In this document: positions 54,317 through 63,388 of the stretch, one piece after another
Layout of the letters: the number at the start of each line of letters is the position of its first letter
Numbering within the stretch: position 1 is the stretch's first letter
Origin: Candidatus Brocadia pituitae
Lineage (GTDB): Bacteria > Planctomycetota > Brocadiia > Brocadiales > Brocadiaceae
DNA: 64,000 nt
NCBI GenBank assembly: GCA_017347445.1
Contig: AP021856.1
Coordinates: 3,852,613-3,916,612, forward strand
Direction: 5' to 3'
Notes under the pieces: generated by a model
Databases searched by the model: none
The model's input: the letters and a program-made list of their open reading frames with translations, nothing else
Told to the model about the DNA's origin: nothing
Translations under genes and position numbers: made by a program

Positions 54317-55387
54317 ATGATACCCATATTTATTGCTTCTGTTTCACCTTTCTCCGGGAAGAACGTAATCTGTCTTGGGCTGGGATTAAAATTCAAACGA
54401 GATGGATACCGTGTCGGGTACTTTAAACCCGTTGGATTTTCACCGGTGTATGTTGAGGGGGTTCCCACCGATGAGGATGCTGTTTTCCTTTCGGGAGCGC
54501 TGGAAGTCGATATGCCGCTCCAGTCCATTTGTCCGGTTGTATTGACTGACGACACCTTCAGGCGCCTGATGAGTGGTGAGGAACTCCATGTCCGGCAGAA
54601 AACTCTTGCCGCCTTCAATCGTGCCTCTCAGGGAAATGATATTATGATTACACGCGGCATGGGAAGGCTTTCTAGTGGTACGTGCCTGCGTTTTTCAGAA
54701 CTGGATTTTATTAAAGAATCCGGGGCAAAAGTAATCTTTGCCGATAAATTTCAATCGCATATCGACATGCTCGATGGATTTCTCTATGCATCCAAAATGC
54801 TCGGAGAACAATTGCTGGGCGTGGTGTTTAATCTTGTCCCCCCTGCACAATTGAATTATGCACGGGAGGTTTTAGCGCCGTTTCTCAAACACAATGGTAT
54901 TACCGTCTTGGGGATTATCCCGAAAGATCCCATCCTGAGCGCCGTACCGATAAGGGAAATTGTCAGTGTCCTGAACGGAAAGATTCTTTGTTGCGAGGAG
55001 AAGGCAGATGAATTGATTGAACATTTCATGATAGGCGCAATGAGTGTTGAGAGCGCGCTGAGCTATTTCCGAAAGATCTCAAACAAGGCGGTTATTACTG
55101 GAGGCGACCGGAGCGACATACAACTTGCCGCCCTCGAAACTCCGACAAGATGTCTCATCCTTACGGGTGAATTGCTTCCCAGTGTTGCTATTCTAGGGCG
55201 TGCACAAGAGGTTGGTGTGCCAATTGTAGTGGTTCGGTCGGATACAGCCTCGACCCTCGATGCCTGCGAAAACCTTTCGGGATACGTCAGTCTGCATTCG
55301 AAGTCAAAGATACAACGTGCCGCTGAAGTGGTAACAAGGGAAATTGATTTTAAGGCGGTATACCAACGATTGGGGTTATCGAAATAA
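54317..55387 (+). CDS. DRTGG/AAA_26 protein (Pta N-terminal-like)
   Basis: The 356-residue protein begins MIPIFIASVSPFSGKNVICL, a dethiobiotin-synthetase-like P-loop fold, and has a DRTGG domain in the second half (AVITGGDRSDIQLAALET, LILTGELLPSVAILGRA). The same two domains form the N-terminal regulatory part of long phosphotransacetylases, but the catalytic Pta domain is absent here. Lying after ADP-forming acetyl-CoA synthetase, it may sense or regulate acetyl-CoA flux (inference). The start is ATG 54317, eight bases after AAGGGG. Confidence 0.85.
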   Translation: MIPIFIASVSPFSGKNVICLGLGLKFKRDGYRVGYFKPVGFSPVYVEGVPTDEDAVFLSGALEVDMPLQSICPVVLTDDTFRRLMSGEELHVRQKTLAAFNRASQGNDIMITRGMGRLSSGTCLRFSELDFIKESGAKVIFADKFQSHIDMLDGFLYASKMLGEQLLGVVFNLVPPAQLNYAREVLAPFLKHNGITVLGIIPKDPILSAVPIREIVSVLNGKILCCEEKADELIEHFMIGAMSVESALSYFRKISNKAVITGGDRSDIQLAALETPTRCLILTGELLPSVAILGRAQEVGVPIVVVRSDTASTLDACENLSGYVSLHSKSKIQRAAEVVTREIDFKAVYQRLGLSK

Positions 55388-55599
55388 TATCTCCAGAATT
55401 TCTAAACTACTCCGCTTATTTTATACTTCTTTTCATTCGACTGGTAAACCGTATTTTACGTAGTCCATCGGGAAGTCTTAGTAAAAAAGTGTGACATGGC
55501 ACACTTTTTCTGCGTTGCTTGAAAAAACCCATCTTTTGTTCATATTTGTTTCCATCCGTTTTTAACCCAACTTTCGCAATTCGCACCCAAAAACAGTTA

Positions 55600-56098
55600 T
55601 TTTGAGGCAGGTATTACCGTGAGACCGTCCGGGTGAAAATTCTTCAGCAAGAATCGGGGTTCTGCGTCTCTGTGGAAAGCCAGACCGGGTAGCCAAGAAG
55701 CGTTCCATGCGTCGCCGCAGACTCGAGTGGCTGTGGAGGAGCCTGCACGTGCTTCGCCAATCGAAAGCACATCACTCGATATGACCTGCTCATGCATATT
55801 GGGGCGTTAAGGAAAGAATCCGGACGAGACTTTGGGCTGATTCGTATCTCTCTGCCAAATCCGCGAGAACCGGCGAACGAGAACATGTCTCATTTCAGCC
55901 TGGATCGTGAACGCCTGCGGTGAACGTTGCTGCGTGTGGGACGCTATCTGCTTCGTTCCAATATGCAGGCCGTTGCGCCTAAAACTGTTTGGGAATCGTA
56001 GCTGCTTTTGACCCGCACAGAACAGTCATTTAAGGATTTGAAGGGATCGTTTTCTCTCCGTCCCATCTGGCACTAATGGGAAACTTGTCCTCGTTAAA
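55600..56098 (+). pseudogene. IS1634/IS4-like transposase fossil
   Basis: Three plus-strand frames together give a C-terminal transposase: VKILQQESGFCVSVES; VAKKRSMRRRRLEWLWRSLH; DLLMHIGALRKESGRDFGLI leading into MSHFSLDRERLR, a stop, VGRYLLRSNMQAVAPKTVWE, a stop, then TRTEQSFKDLKGSFSLRPIW. The last block contains the catalytic Glu with Lys seven positions on (E-x6-K of the YREK motif). There are two in-frame stops and two frame shifts, and no N-terminus or clear end repeats. It is a dead insertion sequence. Confidence 0.8.
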
Positions 56099-56250
56099 AC
56101 GGGGAAGATAATTGAATCCTATATTTTCGTCTCTTTTTTGCTTTTTGTCTCCACACGGCATTGCGAAGGCCGGGTTAACATGCATGCGGGAGAGACGTAA
56201 GAAAAAATTATCGCTGTAGTGTTAATAAAGAGCCGTATAGTTTTTTTACG

Positions 56251-56280
56251 TTGACTTACTCTCTATCTATTCGGTAAAAT
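56251..56280 (+). promoter_or_regulatory. putative sigma-70 promoter of the Cys4 small protein
   Basis: TTGACT (56251-56256) and TAAAAT (56275-56280) are separated by 18 bases, 52 bases before the ATG of the small gene. An AAGGAG follows upstream of the ATG. Confidence 0.5.
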
Positions 56281-56332
56281 TTTATTATTATTCGATTTTA
56301 TATTTCTACTAACCCTTAAGGAGTCTGAGTAG

Positions 56333-56524
56333 ATGAAAAATAAAAAGCCGAAAAAGAGCATTTGTTTTGGATGTAATTACGCAATTGTTTTGGATGGTAA
56401 AATTGCTTTTTGTAACATCCTTATGCGTGACGTGGCTTATAAGTCTTGTACTGCCTTTGAGCGGAATTGGCAAATTGATGATATTGTTCCGGAAAAGACA
56501 AAAGAAAGAAAAAAGGAGCAATAA
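56333..56524 (+). CDS. small basic Cys4 protein
   Basis: The 63-residue protein starts MKNKKPKKSICFGCNYAIVL. Cysteines at 11, 14, 27 and 39 (CxxC-x12-C-x11-C) could bind zinc or an Fe-S cluster; no histidines are present. Both ends are strongly basic. AAGGAG nine bases upstream, a promoter at 56251 and a terminator at 56561 make it a self-contained small gene. I do not recognise a family. Confidence 0.6.
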   Translation: MKNKKPKKSICFGCNYAIVLDGKIAFCNILMRDVAYKSCTAFERNWQIDDIVPEKTKERKKEQ

Positions 56525-56560
56525 AAACCCCGGTTTCAGAGATTATATTATAGATCAAAA

Positions 56561-56605
56561 AAAACGGACAGTGTTCTGTTTCTGAAGGCTGTTCGTTTTT
56601 TATTT
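56561..56605 (+). terminator. rho-independent terminator
   Basis: AAACGGACAG (56562-56571) pairs with CTGTTCGTTT (56589-56598), with one G-U, and is followed by a T-rich run TTTTTTATTTTAT. It is placed 37 bases after the stop of the small Cys4 gene. Confidence 0.75.
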
Positions 56606-56705
56606 TATAGAACTTTTTCGGCAGGACTTGCCGGGTCAGAAGAGCAGCAACCGATAGTTTCGCTGATTGTTTTCCTTTTTTCACCTAGTTTAGTTTCAAA
56701 TTTTG

Positions 56706-56734
56706 TTGACTATATTTAAGCTACATGATATTAT
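56706..56734 (+). promoter_or_regulatory. putative sigma-70 promoter of the dksA-lspA pair
   Basis: TTGACT (56706-56711) and TATTAT (56729-56734) are exactly 17 bases apart. It lies 178 bases before the DksA-type ATG, leaving a fairly long untranslated leader. Confidence 0.5.
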
Positions 56735-56912
56735 TAGGACTTACCGTTTACGCTTCAGTCCACGTACTATAGTTCTGAAAATGATATAATCTTTTTGGCC
56801 CCGGAAAAGAAACCTTCCAAAAGGTATGTCTTCATAGAGTACTCATGACGTTACAGGATGTAACATGTGCGATTCAATTCGTTATCTCTTTATTTAATTC
56901 ACGGAGAATAAA

Positions 56913-57293
56913 ATGAAAGAAGAATTTGCCCAGTTCAAAAAACTCCTCCTTTCGTTAAGGGAAAGACTTGTTGGAAAAGTAGATTCTATGCAAGGGGAGG
57001 CATTAAAAAGATCCAGGCAAGATGCATCGGGGGATTTGTCGAATGTTCCGATACATATGGCAGATGTAGGTACGGACAATTACGAAAGGGATCTGATGAT
57101 TGAGCTTATTCAAACTGGGGAAGAAAGTCTCCGCAATATTGATACGGCCCTGGAAAAAATTGAGGAAGGTACGTTTGGTGTTTGTGAGTTGTGCGGGAAA
57201 AAAATAAATAAGGAGCGCTTAAAGGCTATACCCTATGCAAAGCTTTGCATAGATTGCCAAAGAGATGAGGAAACAGATAGCGTCTTAAAATAG
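56913..57293 (+). CDS. DksA/TraR-type zinc-finger protein
   Basis: The 126-residue protein has a coiled-coil N-terminal part (about 1-85) and a C-terminal C4 zinc finger CELCGKKINKERLKAIPYAK followed by LCIDCQ. This is the DksA/TraR layout of proteins that enter the RNA polymerase secondary channel. The coiled-coil tip does not show the DxxDA of classical DksA, so ppGpp synergy is uncertain. Six bases separate it from lspA. Confidence 0.9.
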   Translation: MKEEFAQFKKLLLSLRERLVGKVDSMQGEALKRSRQDASGDLSNVPIHMADVGTDNYERDLMIELIQTGEESLRNIDTALEKIEEGTFGVCELCGKKINKERLKAIPYAKLCIDCQRDEETDSVLK

Positions 57294-57299
57294 CTTTTT

Positions 57300-57776
57300 A
57301 TGAAAGCCATCGTTACCTTTGTTATTACTGCTGCAGTCGGTGTTATCTTCGATATAGTAACAAAAGGGATTGTTTTTTCTCAAATAAGTGAATTCGATAA
57401 AATAACGTTAATTCCCGGATTAATCAATATATTGCAGGGTAAAAATAACGGCGTTGTTTTTGGAATGTTTCCCGGCAGAACCAGCCTCTTTATTGTTTTT
57501 TCCATGGTAGCAATTGCTATCATTATCTTTATTTTTATCAAATCTGACAAGGCTCATTTCATATCAAATCTTGCTTTAGGTCTTGTTTTGGCAGGTGCTC
57601 TTGGGAATTTATGGGATAGGATAAGATACGGCTATGTAAGGGATTTTATTGATTTACATATTGGAAATAAATTTCACTGGCCTACTTTTAATATTGCCGA
57701 TAGCCTCATTTGTGTTGGTGTCGCTTTGATGGTTTTTTGTTCTTTCGCAGCTTCAAAGACAAAGACAGTTCTTTAA
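57300..57776 (+). CDS. lspA: lipoprotein signal peptidase II
   Basis: The 158-residue protein has four transmembrane helices and the LspA motifs NNGVVFGMF, GNLWDRIRYGYVRDFIDLH and FNIADSLICVG, the last two containing the two catalytic aspartates. It removes signal peptides from prolipoproteins such as the one at 15187-15396. No good ribosome site is visible, so translation probably depends on the upstream gene. Its end overlaps the convergent ilvE gene by four bases. Confidence 0.96.
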   Translation: MKAIVTFVITAAVGVIFDIVTKGIVFSQISEFDKITLIPGLINILQGKNNGVVFGMFPGRTSLFIVFSMVAIAIIIFIFIKSDKAHFISNLALGLVLAGALGNLWDRIRYGYVRDFIDLHIGNKFHWPTFNIADSLICVGVALMVFCSFAASKTKTVL

Positions 57777-58639
57777 AAACCACCCGTTCTTGTCAGATCG
57801 CGATATCCTTTTAGTAATTCAAGGGTAGTCTTTCCCGGTGTACCATTTCCAATTACCCTGCCATCGATTTTCACGACGGGAATAATTTCAGCGGCTGTTC
57901 CTGTTAAAAAACATTCATCGGCAATATATACGTCGTATCGGGTCATTAAATATTCTTTCACCTGAATACCTATCTTTGAGGCTAGTTCCATTACAACATT
58001 TCTCGTAATGCCAATTAATATTCCAGCACTTGCCGGCGGTGTTAAGAGGACGTTGTCTTTTAAAATAAAAATATTATCACCAGCGCATTCTGCGACATAT
58101 CCGTCCTTATTCAGCATTAACGCTTCTCCGGCTCCTGCCTCGAGAGACTCCAGTTTCGCTAAGATATTATTGAGATAATTGAGAGATTTGATTTTTGGAT
58201 CAAGGGCAGAAAAATGATTCCTGATCGTAGTGACCGTAACAATATCAAGTCCTTTTTCATAAAGTGCTTTTGAATATAATTCAATCGTATCCGTGATAAT
58301 GATAATCTGCGGCGTTGCACATTTGTTCGGGTCTAATCCGAGTTTTCCAACACCGCGGGTAACAACGAGGCGGATATAGGAATCCGTCAGATTATTGGCA
58401 GACATGGTTTTTTCAATCGCTTCTGCCATTTCATTCTTTGTTATGGGTATCCTGAGGGCTATTGCCTTTGCGGAATCGTAAAGTCTGTCCATGTGCTGCT
58501 GCAGCATAAAAATTTTTCCGTTATAGGCGCGAATGCCTTCAAACACCCCGTCTCCGTAAAGTAATCCATGGTCAAAAACGGATATTTTAGCGTCTTCCTG
58601 AGGAAGTATTTGACCATTGAGATAAATCTTCAAACCCAT
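57773..58639 (-). CDS. ilvE: branched-chain amino acid aminotransferase
   Basis: The 288-residue fold-type IV PLP enzyme carries DHGLLYGDGVFEGIRAYNG at about 25, the PLP lysine region KSLNYLNNILAKLES near 155, EALMLNKDGYVAEC with the conserved Glu and later ECFLTGTAAEIIPVVKIDG. Motifs fit IlvE rather than D-amino acid transaminase or aminodeoxychorismate lyase, though these are hard to separate by eye. It makes Val, Leu and Ile from their keto acids. Confidence 0.9.
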   Translation of the reverse strand: MGLKIYLNGQILPQEDAKISVFDHGLLYGDGVFEGIRAYNGKIFMLQQHMDRLYDSAKAIALRIPITKNEMAEAIEKTMSANNLTDSYIRLVVTRGVGKLGLDPNKCATPQIIIITDTIELYSKALYEKGLDIVTVTTIRNHFSALDPKIKSLNYLNNILAKLESLEAGAGEALMLNKDGYVAECAGDNIFILKDNVLLTPPASAGILIGITRNVVMELASKIGIQVKEYLMTRYDVYIADECFLTGTAAEIIPVVKIDGRVIGNGTPGKTTLELLKGYRDLTRTGGF

Positions 58640-58669
58640 CTCTCTACTTTCAACTCCTTTCTCTTCCCT

Positions 58670-59356
58670 CTATTCCATAATGCTTCCGTCAACAATTCTC
58701 ACCACCCGCCCGGCGTGCTTCGCCATGTCTTCGTCGTGGGTAACAATCACAACGGTCTGATTCATTCTTTTGTTCACTTCCCAGATCAATTCCCGGATTT
58801 CATGGCCTGTCTTTGTATCTAGGTTGCCGGTAGGCTCATCACACAACAACAACTCCGGATCATTAATCAGCGCCCTTATGATGGCAACCCGCTGTCTTTC
58901 GCCGCCAGAGAGTTGCGAAGGTTTGTGCGTTACCCGCTCCCCAAGACCAACCTGCTTCAACAGGGAAATTGCGCGGTCGGTATAACCTTTCATCGCCACC
59001 CCGCCTTTTAAGAACCTGTGTCCGATAAAGCGCGGCAGCATAACATTCTCTAAGGCAGTAAAATCGGGCAGGAGATGGTAAAACTGGAAGACAAAACCAA
59101 AAATGCAGTTTCGCATGTATGCCTGCTTCTTTGCACTCAACTCGGTAAGATTGGTTTCCTTGTAAATGACGGAACCAGATGTTGGCGTATCCAAAATCCC
59201 CAAAATGTGCAATAACGTACTCTTTCCAGCGCCAGAGGCACCCACAATGACAACAATCTCGCCTTTTTCAATGGTTAAATTAATCCCACGTAAAACAGGT
59301 ACGGTGCGATCACCATTCTTGTATTCCTTCACCAACTCTTTCGCTTGTAGCAGCAT
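58670..59356 (-). CDS. ABC transporter ATPase, LolD/MacB type
   Basis: The 228-residue ATPase has Walker A GASGAGKST, the signature LSGGERQRVAI, Walker B LLLCDEPTGNLD and a switch histidine in VIVTHDEDMAKHA. It resembles LolD, which powers lipoprotein release from the inner membrane. The start is ATG 59356 with GGGAG four bases before TGAA-ATG. The matching permease (LolC/E) is not adjacent, so partner and substrate are open. Confidence 0.88.
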   Translation of the reverse strand: MLLQAKELVKEYKNGDRTVPVLRGINLTIEKGEIVVIVGASGAGKSTLLHILGILDTPTSGSVIYKETNLTELSAKKQAYMRNCIFGFVFQFYHLLPDFTALENVMLPRFIGHRFLKGGVAMKGYTDRAISLLKQVGLGERVTHKPSQLSGGERQRVAIIRALINDPELLLCDEPTGNLDTKTGHEIRELIWEVNKRMNQTVVIVTHDEDMAKHAGRVVRIVDGSIME

Positions 59357-59839
59357 TTCACTCCCTGTTCTCTGCCCCAATCACCTACCGAGAACAAATC
59401 TTTTCATGGGTAACGTGTGTAGCAAGTGACTATATCATACCTATCATGGATTAGTCAATTATTTATTTAGGATTTTACGGTATTTTTATGGATTCTTATC
59501 TACTTATATTTCTTTGATTTTTCGGTAGTTTAAGGCATTCAGGGCAAGACAGATCTTGCTTCTTTTGTCTCCCCCCTTGATATGCTTTTTTTACCAGCTG
59601 AGATAACGGGTCAAGAGTGGCTTTTGTGAATCTTGGAAGCAGACATATTGTGAAACCTTAGACTTTGAAGGATTTTGCTACGTATTTACGCCTTTTTATT
59701 GAATGATTTTGTATTGATTTCTTCTGGTAAACTGCTATCATAATCATACCAGCAAACAATCCTTAAAAAGGGACCTCCTGTCTCTTACAAACCTATTGAA
59801 TTGCATATTCAATCAAAACTCTTAGCGTTATTATTAAAT
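59357..59839. other. non-coding gap between divergent genes
   Basis: This stretch is A/T-rich with no recognisable gene or RNA. It separates lolD (leftward) from the hydrolase gene (rightward) and must contain both promoters. Confidence 0.4.
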
Positions 59840-60649
59840 ATGGAAAATACTCCTGAAACGGATTTTGTGAAATTTCTTGGTACAGCTGGTGCCAGGATTG
59901 TCGTGTCCAAACAACTGCGTGCGTCAGGAGGGATGTGGTATTCCCTTCAGGGTTGTAACGTGTTGGTCGATCCCGGACCGGGATGTCTTGTCAGGTGCAT
60001 TTCAAGCAGACCGAAGATGGACCCTATGACACTGGATGCCATTATTCTTACCCATCGACACCTTGATCATGCCGCTGATGTGAATGTCATGATCGAAGCG
60101 ATGACCGAGGGAGGGTTTAAGAAGCGAGGCACCCTTTATACGCCTGAAGATGCCTTAACAGAAGACCCTGTAGTTTTTCAATATGTAAGAAGCTATATCC
60201 CACAGATAGAAATCATCAGAAAGGGCGGCAGATATAAACTTACGGATACGGTATCTTTCGAAACACCCCTGAGGCACCAACATCCAAGTGAGACATACGG
60301 TATAAATTTCTTTACTCAGGACTATACGATTTCATTGATTGTGGATACCCGCTATTTCCCTGAATTATTAAAGCATTATACGGGAGAGATTCTCATTGTT
60401 AACGTAGTTCGTTATACCGTGGATAAAGATATGAAAAGCTGGCTTTATCATCTCAGTGTTGCAGATGTGAAAGAAATTGTCAGAATCCTGAAGCCGAAAG
60501 TAACGATATTGAACCACTTTGGTATGACGATGATTAAGGCGCAACCTCGTATCGTTGCTGAAAGATTATCTCAAGAAACGGGACGAAAGATTATTGCTGC
60601 TGGAGATGGAATGAAATTTAGCTTCACTGATATGAAAAATGAAGAATAG
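59840..60649 (+). CDS. metallo-beta-lactamase-fold hydrolase
   Basis: A 269-residue protein from ATG 59840 (a TTG 13 codons earlier is possible; neither has a strong ribosome site). GTAGARIVVSKQLRASGGMW precedes the metal motif THRHLDHAADVNVM (HxHxDH). A later VDTRYFPE and ILNHFGMTMIK supply further ligands. The shape resembles RNase Z/PhnP-like phosphodiesterases, but the substrate is unknown. Confidence 0.85.
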   Translation: MENTPETDFVKFLGTAGARIVVSKQLRASGGMWYSLQGCNVLVDPGPGCLVRCISSRPKMDPMTLDAIILTHRHLDHAADVNVMIEAMTEGGFKKRGTLYTPEDALTEDPVVFQYVRSYIPQIEIIRKGGRYKLTDTVSFETPLRHQHPSETYGINFFTQDYTISLIVDTRYFPELLKHYTGEILIVNVVRYTVDKDMKSWLYHLSVADVKEIVRILKPKVTILNHFGMTMIKAQPRIVAERLSQETGRKIIAAGDGMKFSFTDMKNEE

Positions 60650-60659
60650 CGACGTGTCG

Positions 60660-60875
60660 TTAACCTATTTTTAGTTTCGTTATTGTATCGATGTTATCCT
60701 TAATTTCTTTGACCTCTTTGATTTCTTTCCCTACACCTTTAAAACCTTGCCGGAAATTTGCATAGCTTTTTCCTGCATTCTTCATGATATTCGGAAGTCT
60801 CCTGCCAAATACCACAAAAACAATGATGCCAATTACAATCCACTCCCAACCGCCTGGCATACTAATCATATTCAT
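60660..60875 (-). CDS. tatA: twin-arginine translocase subunit TatA/TatE
   Basis: The 71-residue protein has one N-terminal transmembrane helix (EWIVIGIIVFVVFG), the FGRRLPNIMKNAGKSYANFR hinge and amphipathic helix, and a charged tail KEIKEVKEIKDN. It forms the protein-conducting pore with TatC for folded proteins. TatC is not in the window. AAGGGGAAG precedes the ATG; the third codon (ATG) gives better spacing. Confidence 0.93.
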   Translation of the reverse strand: MNMISMPGGWEWIVIGIIVFVVFGRRLPNIMKNAGKSYANFRQGFKGVGKEIKEVKEIKDNIDTITKLKIG

Positions 60876-60884
60876 CTTCCCCTT

Positions 60885-61865
60885 TTATATCCGTCTTGTA
60901 ACGATGTAATCTGCCAGCTCCATGAGTGTCATTTTGTATTGAGATTCAGGGAGCGGGGCAATTTCCTCCTGAGCCTTTTTTACCATATTTTTAGCAGTAG
61001 TAAATGCATATTCTACCGCATCATGTTCTGTTAACAACTCCATAATGGCGCTCTTTGTCTCTTTTGCGTCATGCTGAAATATCAACTCCCTGGTTGATTC
61101 AAGCTTATTCTTAGGAAGCTGGTTCACCAAGCGGATGAGTGGTAATGTAAGCTTGCCTTTCTGGATATCGGTGTTTAACGACTTTCCAATTTCTTCTTCC
61201 GTACCCATCACGTCAAGGCAATCATCCACAATCTGAAATGCCATACCAATCTTTAAACCGTACGTGGACAACATTTCAGAAACTTTGCGATTTGCTCCGG
61301 CAAACACGGCCCCTAAACGGCAGCTAGCAGCACATAATGAAGCTGTCTTTCGCTCGATAATGTCAAAATAATCATTTTCGTTCAAGCCGATATCATATCG
61401 CCTTTGCAATTGGATAAGTTCACCCTCCGACATGACATTTACCGTCTGAGAAAGCAGAAGGGTTGCAATTTGAGAATCAAGGGATGATAATATGGTAAAT
61501 CCTCTGGAAAACAGGTAGTCTCCAAAGAGAATGGAAATTTCTCTTCCCCATTTGGAATTAATGCTTTCAACGTGCCGCCTCATCGCGGCTTCGTCGATAA
61601 TATCATCATGAACAAGGGTTGCAGTATGAACCATTTCCACGACTACGGCTATGTCTACATGCTGCGGGACAACATTTCCTGCGCATTTCCCTGACAATAA
61701 TACCAAGGCAGGCCGTAACCGTTTCCCTTTATATTTGCTGATGTGAATAATGAGATCGGCTAAAGAATTGTTGCTCGGTTGCAATTCTTTATGGAATCGC
61801 GTTTCAACCTCATCCATGAGGGTTTTTATTGAATCAAAGATACCCACAGGTTCCACAATTGACAA
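60885..61865 (-). CDS. polyprenyl diphosphate synthase
   Basis: The 326-residue protein has the first Asp-rich motif LVHDDIIDEAAMRRH and second motif QIVDDCLDVMG of trans-prenyl synthases, plus KGKRLRPALVLL early on. Length and motifs fit the octaprenyl/heptaprenyl class that makes the quinone side chain (IspB/HepT). The open frame starts with TTG at 61865; GTG 61856, nine bases after GGAG, fits better. It is next to tatA. Confidence 0.92.
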   Translation of the reverse strand: MSIVEPVGIFDSIKTLMDEVETRFHKELQPSNNSLADLIIHISKYKGKRLRPALVLLSGKCAGNVVPQHVDIAVVVEMVHTATLVHDDIIDEAAMRRHVESINSKWGREISILFGDYLFSRGFTILSSLDSQIATLLLSQTVNVMSEGELIQLQRRYDIGLNENDYFDIIERKTASLCAASCRLGAVFAGANRKVSEMLSTYGLKIGMAFQIVDDCLDVMGTEEEIGKSLNTDIQKGKLTLPLIRLVNQLPKNKLESTRELIFQHDAKETKSAIMELLTEHDAVEYAFTTAKNMVKKAQEEIAPLPESQYKMTLMELADYIVTRRI

Positions 61866-62016
61866 GCTCCTTTTATTAATTATAGCGAGTAGTAGAGAAA
61901 AGTTATATTATCAAGCGATATTGAAAAAGTCAATCTTCTTTTCTGCTGATTCTTCATTCCACACCTATTTGGTACTGTTCCGTTCTTTTTGCCCTTATGA
62001 CAACGTCAGATACCGG

Positions 62017-63138
62017 TCATTTCGCATCTGAGGCCGAAGGTAATTTCACTAACTCAAGAACCGCCTGAAAGACATCCTCCGGGGTAATAGAAGAGACGCA
62101 GGTAACATGATCGCAGGTGCGTTTCTCGCAAGGGCTACAAGGCATGTCTTTTCTTACCACTAGGGCATTATCATCGTAAGGAGCATAAAGGGAAGGATCC
62201 TTAGGTCCAAAAATTGCAATGGTAGGTATTCCCATACACGAAGCAAGATGGGTGGGCCCTGTATCCCCGCCAATAAAAAGATGTGCATGTTGCAATAAGG
62301 CTATCAGTTGTTTTATTGATGCAGTCCTGCATGCAATAGTGGCATGATCATGATACTGCATGAAAGAAAGAATATCTTTTACAAGGTTGTATTCCTGCGC
62401 ACTCCAGGTAAAGACAACCGCATAGTTCATTTCTTTTATTAATTTGTCCGCAAGAAAGGCGTAGTTTTCAGGCGGCCAGCGTTTAAATTTACCAAACATG
62501 CTGGTTCCCGGATGAAGTACTGCAATAAGCTTTCCCTGAAGATGATGCCGGGAAATAAAATCATTTATAGAAAGACGGTCGCTATCTGAAATCGAAAATA
62601 CCGGCCTTTGGTAGCATGCCGTTATACCCATGCCCTGCAGAAGGCTGAAATATTTGTTAATCCTGTGCATCTTCTTTTGTTGTGGCTGAATCCGTATATT
62701 AGTAAAAATAAAATTTCCTTCCTTGCAATATCCTTTAGAAAAACCAACCCGTGTCTTTGCACTACTCAAATAAGCCAAAAGCCCGCTTTTGAAATTACCA
62801 TGAAAATCGAAAGCAACGTCATATTCCCTTCCCCTTAATTTCCGTAAAAACGTACGCAATTCTGCAGCTATCTTAAAATATTTATGCGGATGCCGCAGGG
62901 CCGTTTGCCATTTTTTTCTGGGAAAGACAATGACTTCGTCTATTCCCGGAAGCGCTTCAACCAGGTCTTTTACTTTGTCCTCCACAAGCCATGCAATAGA
63001 GGCGGCAGGAAATGCCTGCCTCAAGTTTATTACAGAAGGTATAACGTGAACAATATCACCCATGGCGCCCAACCGTACAACCAGAATATTTCTGATATTA
63101 TCGAATTGTCTTCTCATCTTTGTAACAAAAATAGGCAC
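62017..63138 (-). CDS. GT9 heptosyltransferase-like (WaaC/WaaF type)
   Basis: The 373-residue GT9 enzyme is closer to LPS heptosyltransferases than the copy at 5.3 kb: NILVVRLGAMGDIVHVIPSV at the start, VLHPGTSMFGKFKRWPPENY, then FIGGDTGPTHLASCMGIPT and IFGPKDPSLYAPY. It would transfer heptose to the Kdo/inner core. A C-terminal CSPCEKRTCDHVTC cluster is typical for the family. The start may be GTG 63138 or ATG 63117. The kinase-like gene that follows on the other strand also acts on the LPS core. Confidence 0.9.
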   Translation of the reverse strand: MPIFVTKMRRQFDNIRNILVVRLGAMGDIVHVIPSVINLRQAFPAASIAWLVEDKVKDLVEALPGIDEVIVFPRKKWQTALRHPHKYFKIAAELRTFLRKLRGREYDVAFDFHGNFKSGLLAYLSSAKTRVGFSKGYCKEGNFIFTNIRIQPQQKKMHRINKYFSLLQGMGITACYQRPVFSISDSDRLSINDFISRHHLQGKLIAVLHPGTSMFGKFKRWPPENYAFLADKLIKEMNYAVVFTWSAQEYNLVKDILSFMQYHDHATIACRTASIKQLIALLQHAHLFIGGDTGPTHLASCMGIPTIAIFGPKDPSLYAPYDDNALVVRKDMPCSPCEKRTCDHVTCVSSITPEDVFQAVLELVKLPSASDAK

Positions 63139-63388
63139 TTATATACTTCGCTCCCCGCAGAATGACATTTTCGCATTATTCTGTTATTTTGAGGGGGTGA
63201 AACGACCGAAGAATCGCAGGTTTGAAATTCCTAAACATTAAATTACTATAAGCTTTGTACCACCGGTTTTCAATAAGAATTCAATTTGCGTTTGTATTCA
63301 TTTCCGTGCCGATATATAATCTTATGCAAAGCAGTTTTCCAAAGACGGCATGCCGATGAATGGCTTTTTTCCTTAAATAATAACGCTT

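Noticed and set aside
55490-55510. Sigma-54-like promoter (TGGCAC followed by CTGC)
   Set aside because: The -12 element does not have the TTGC in register with -24, and no gene follows downstream except a dead transposase.
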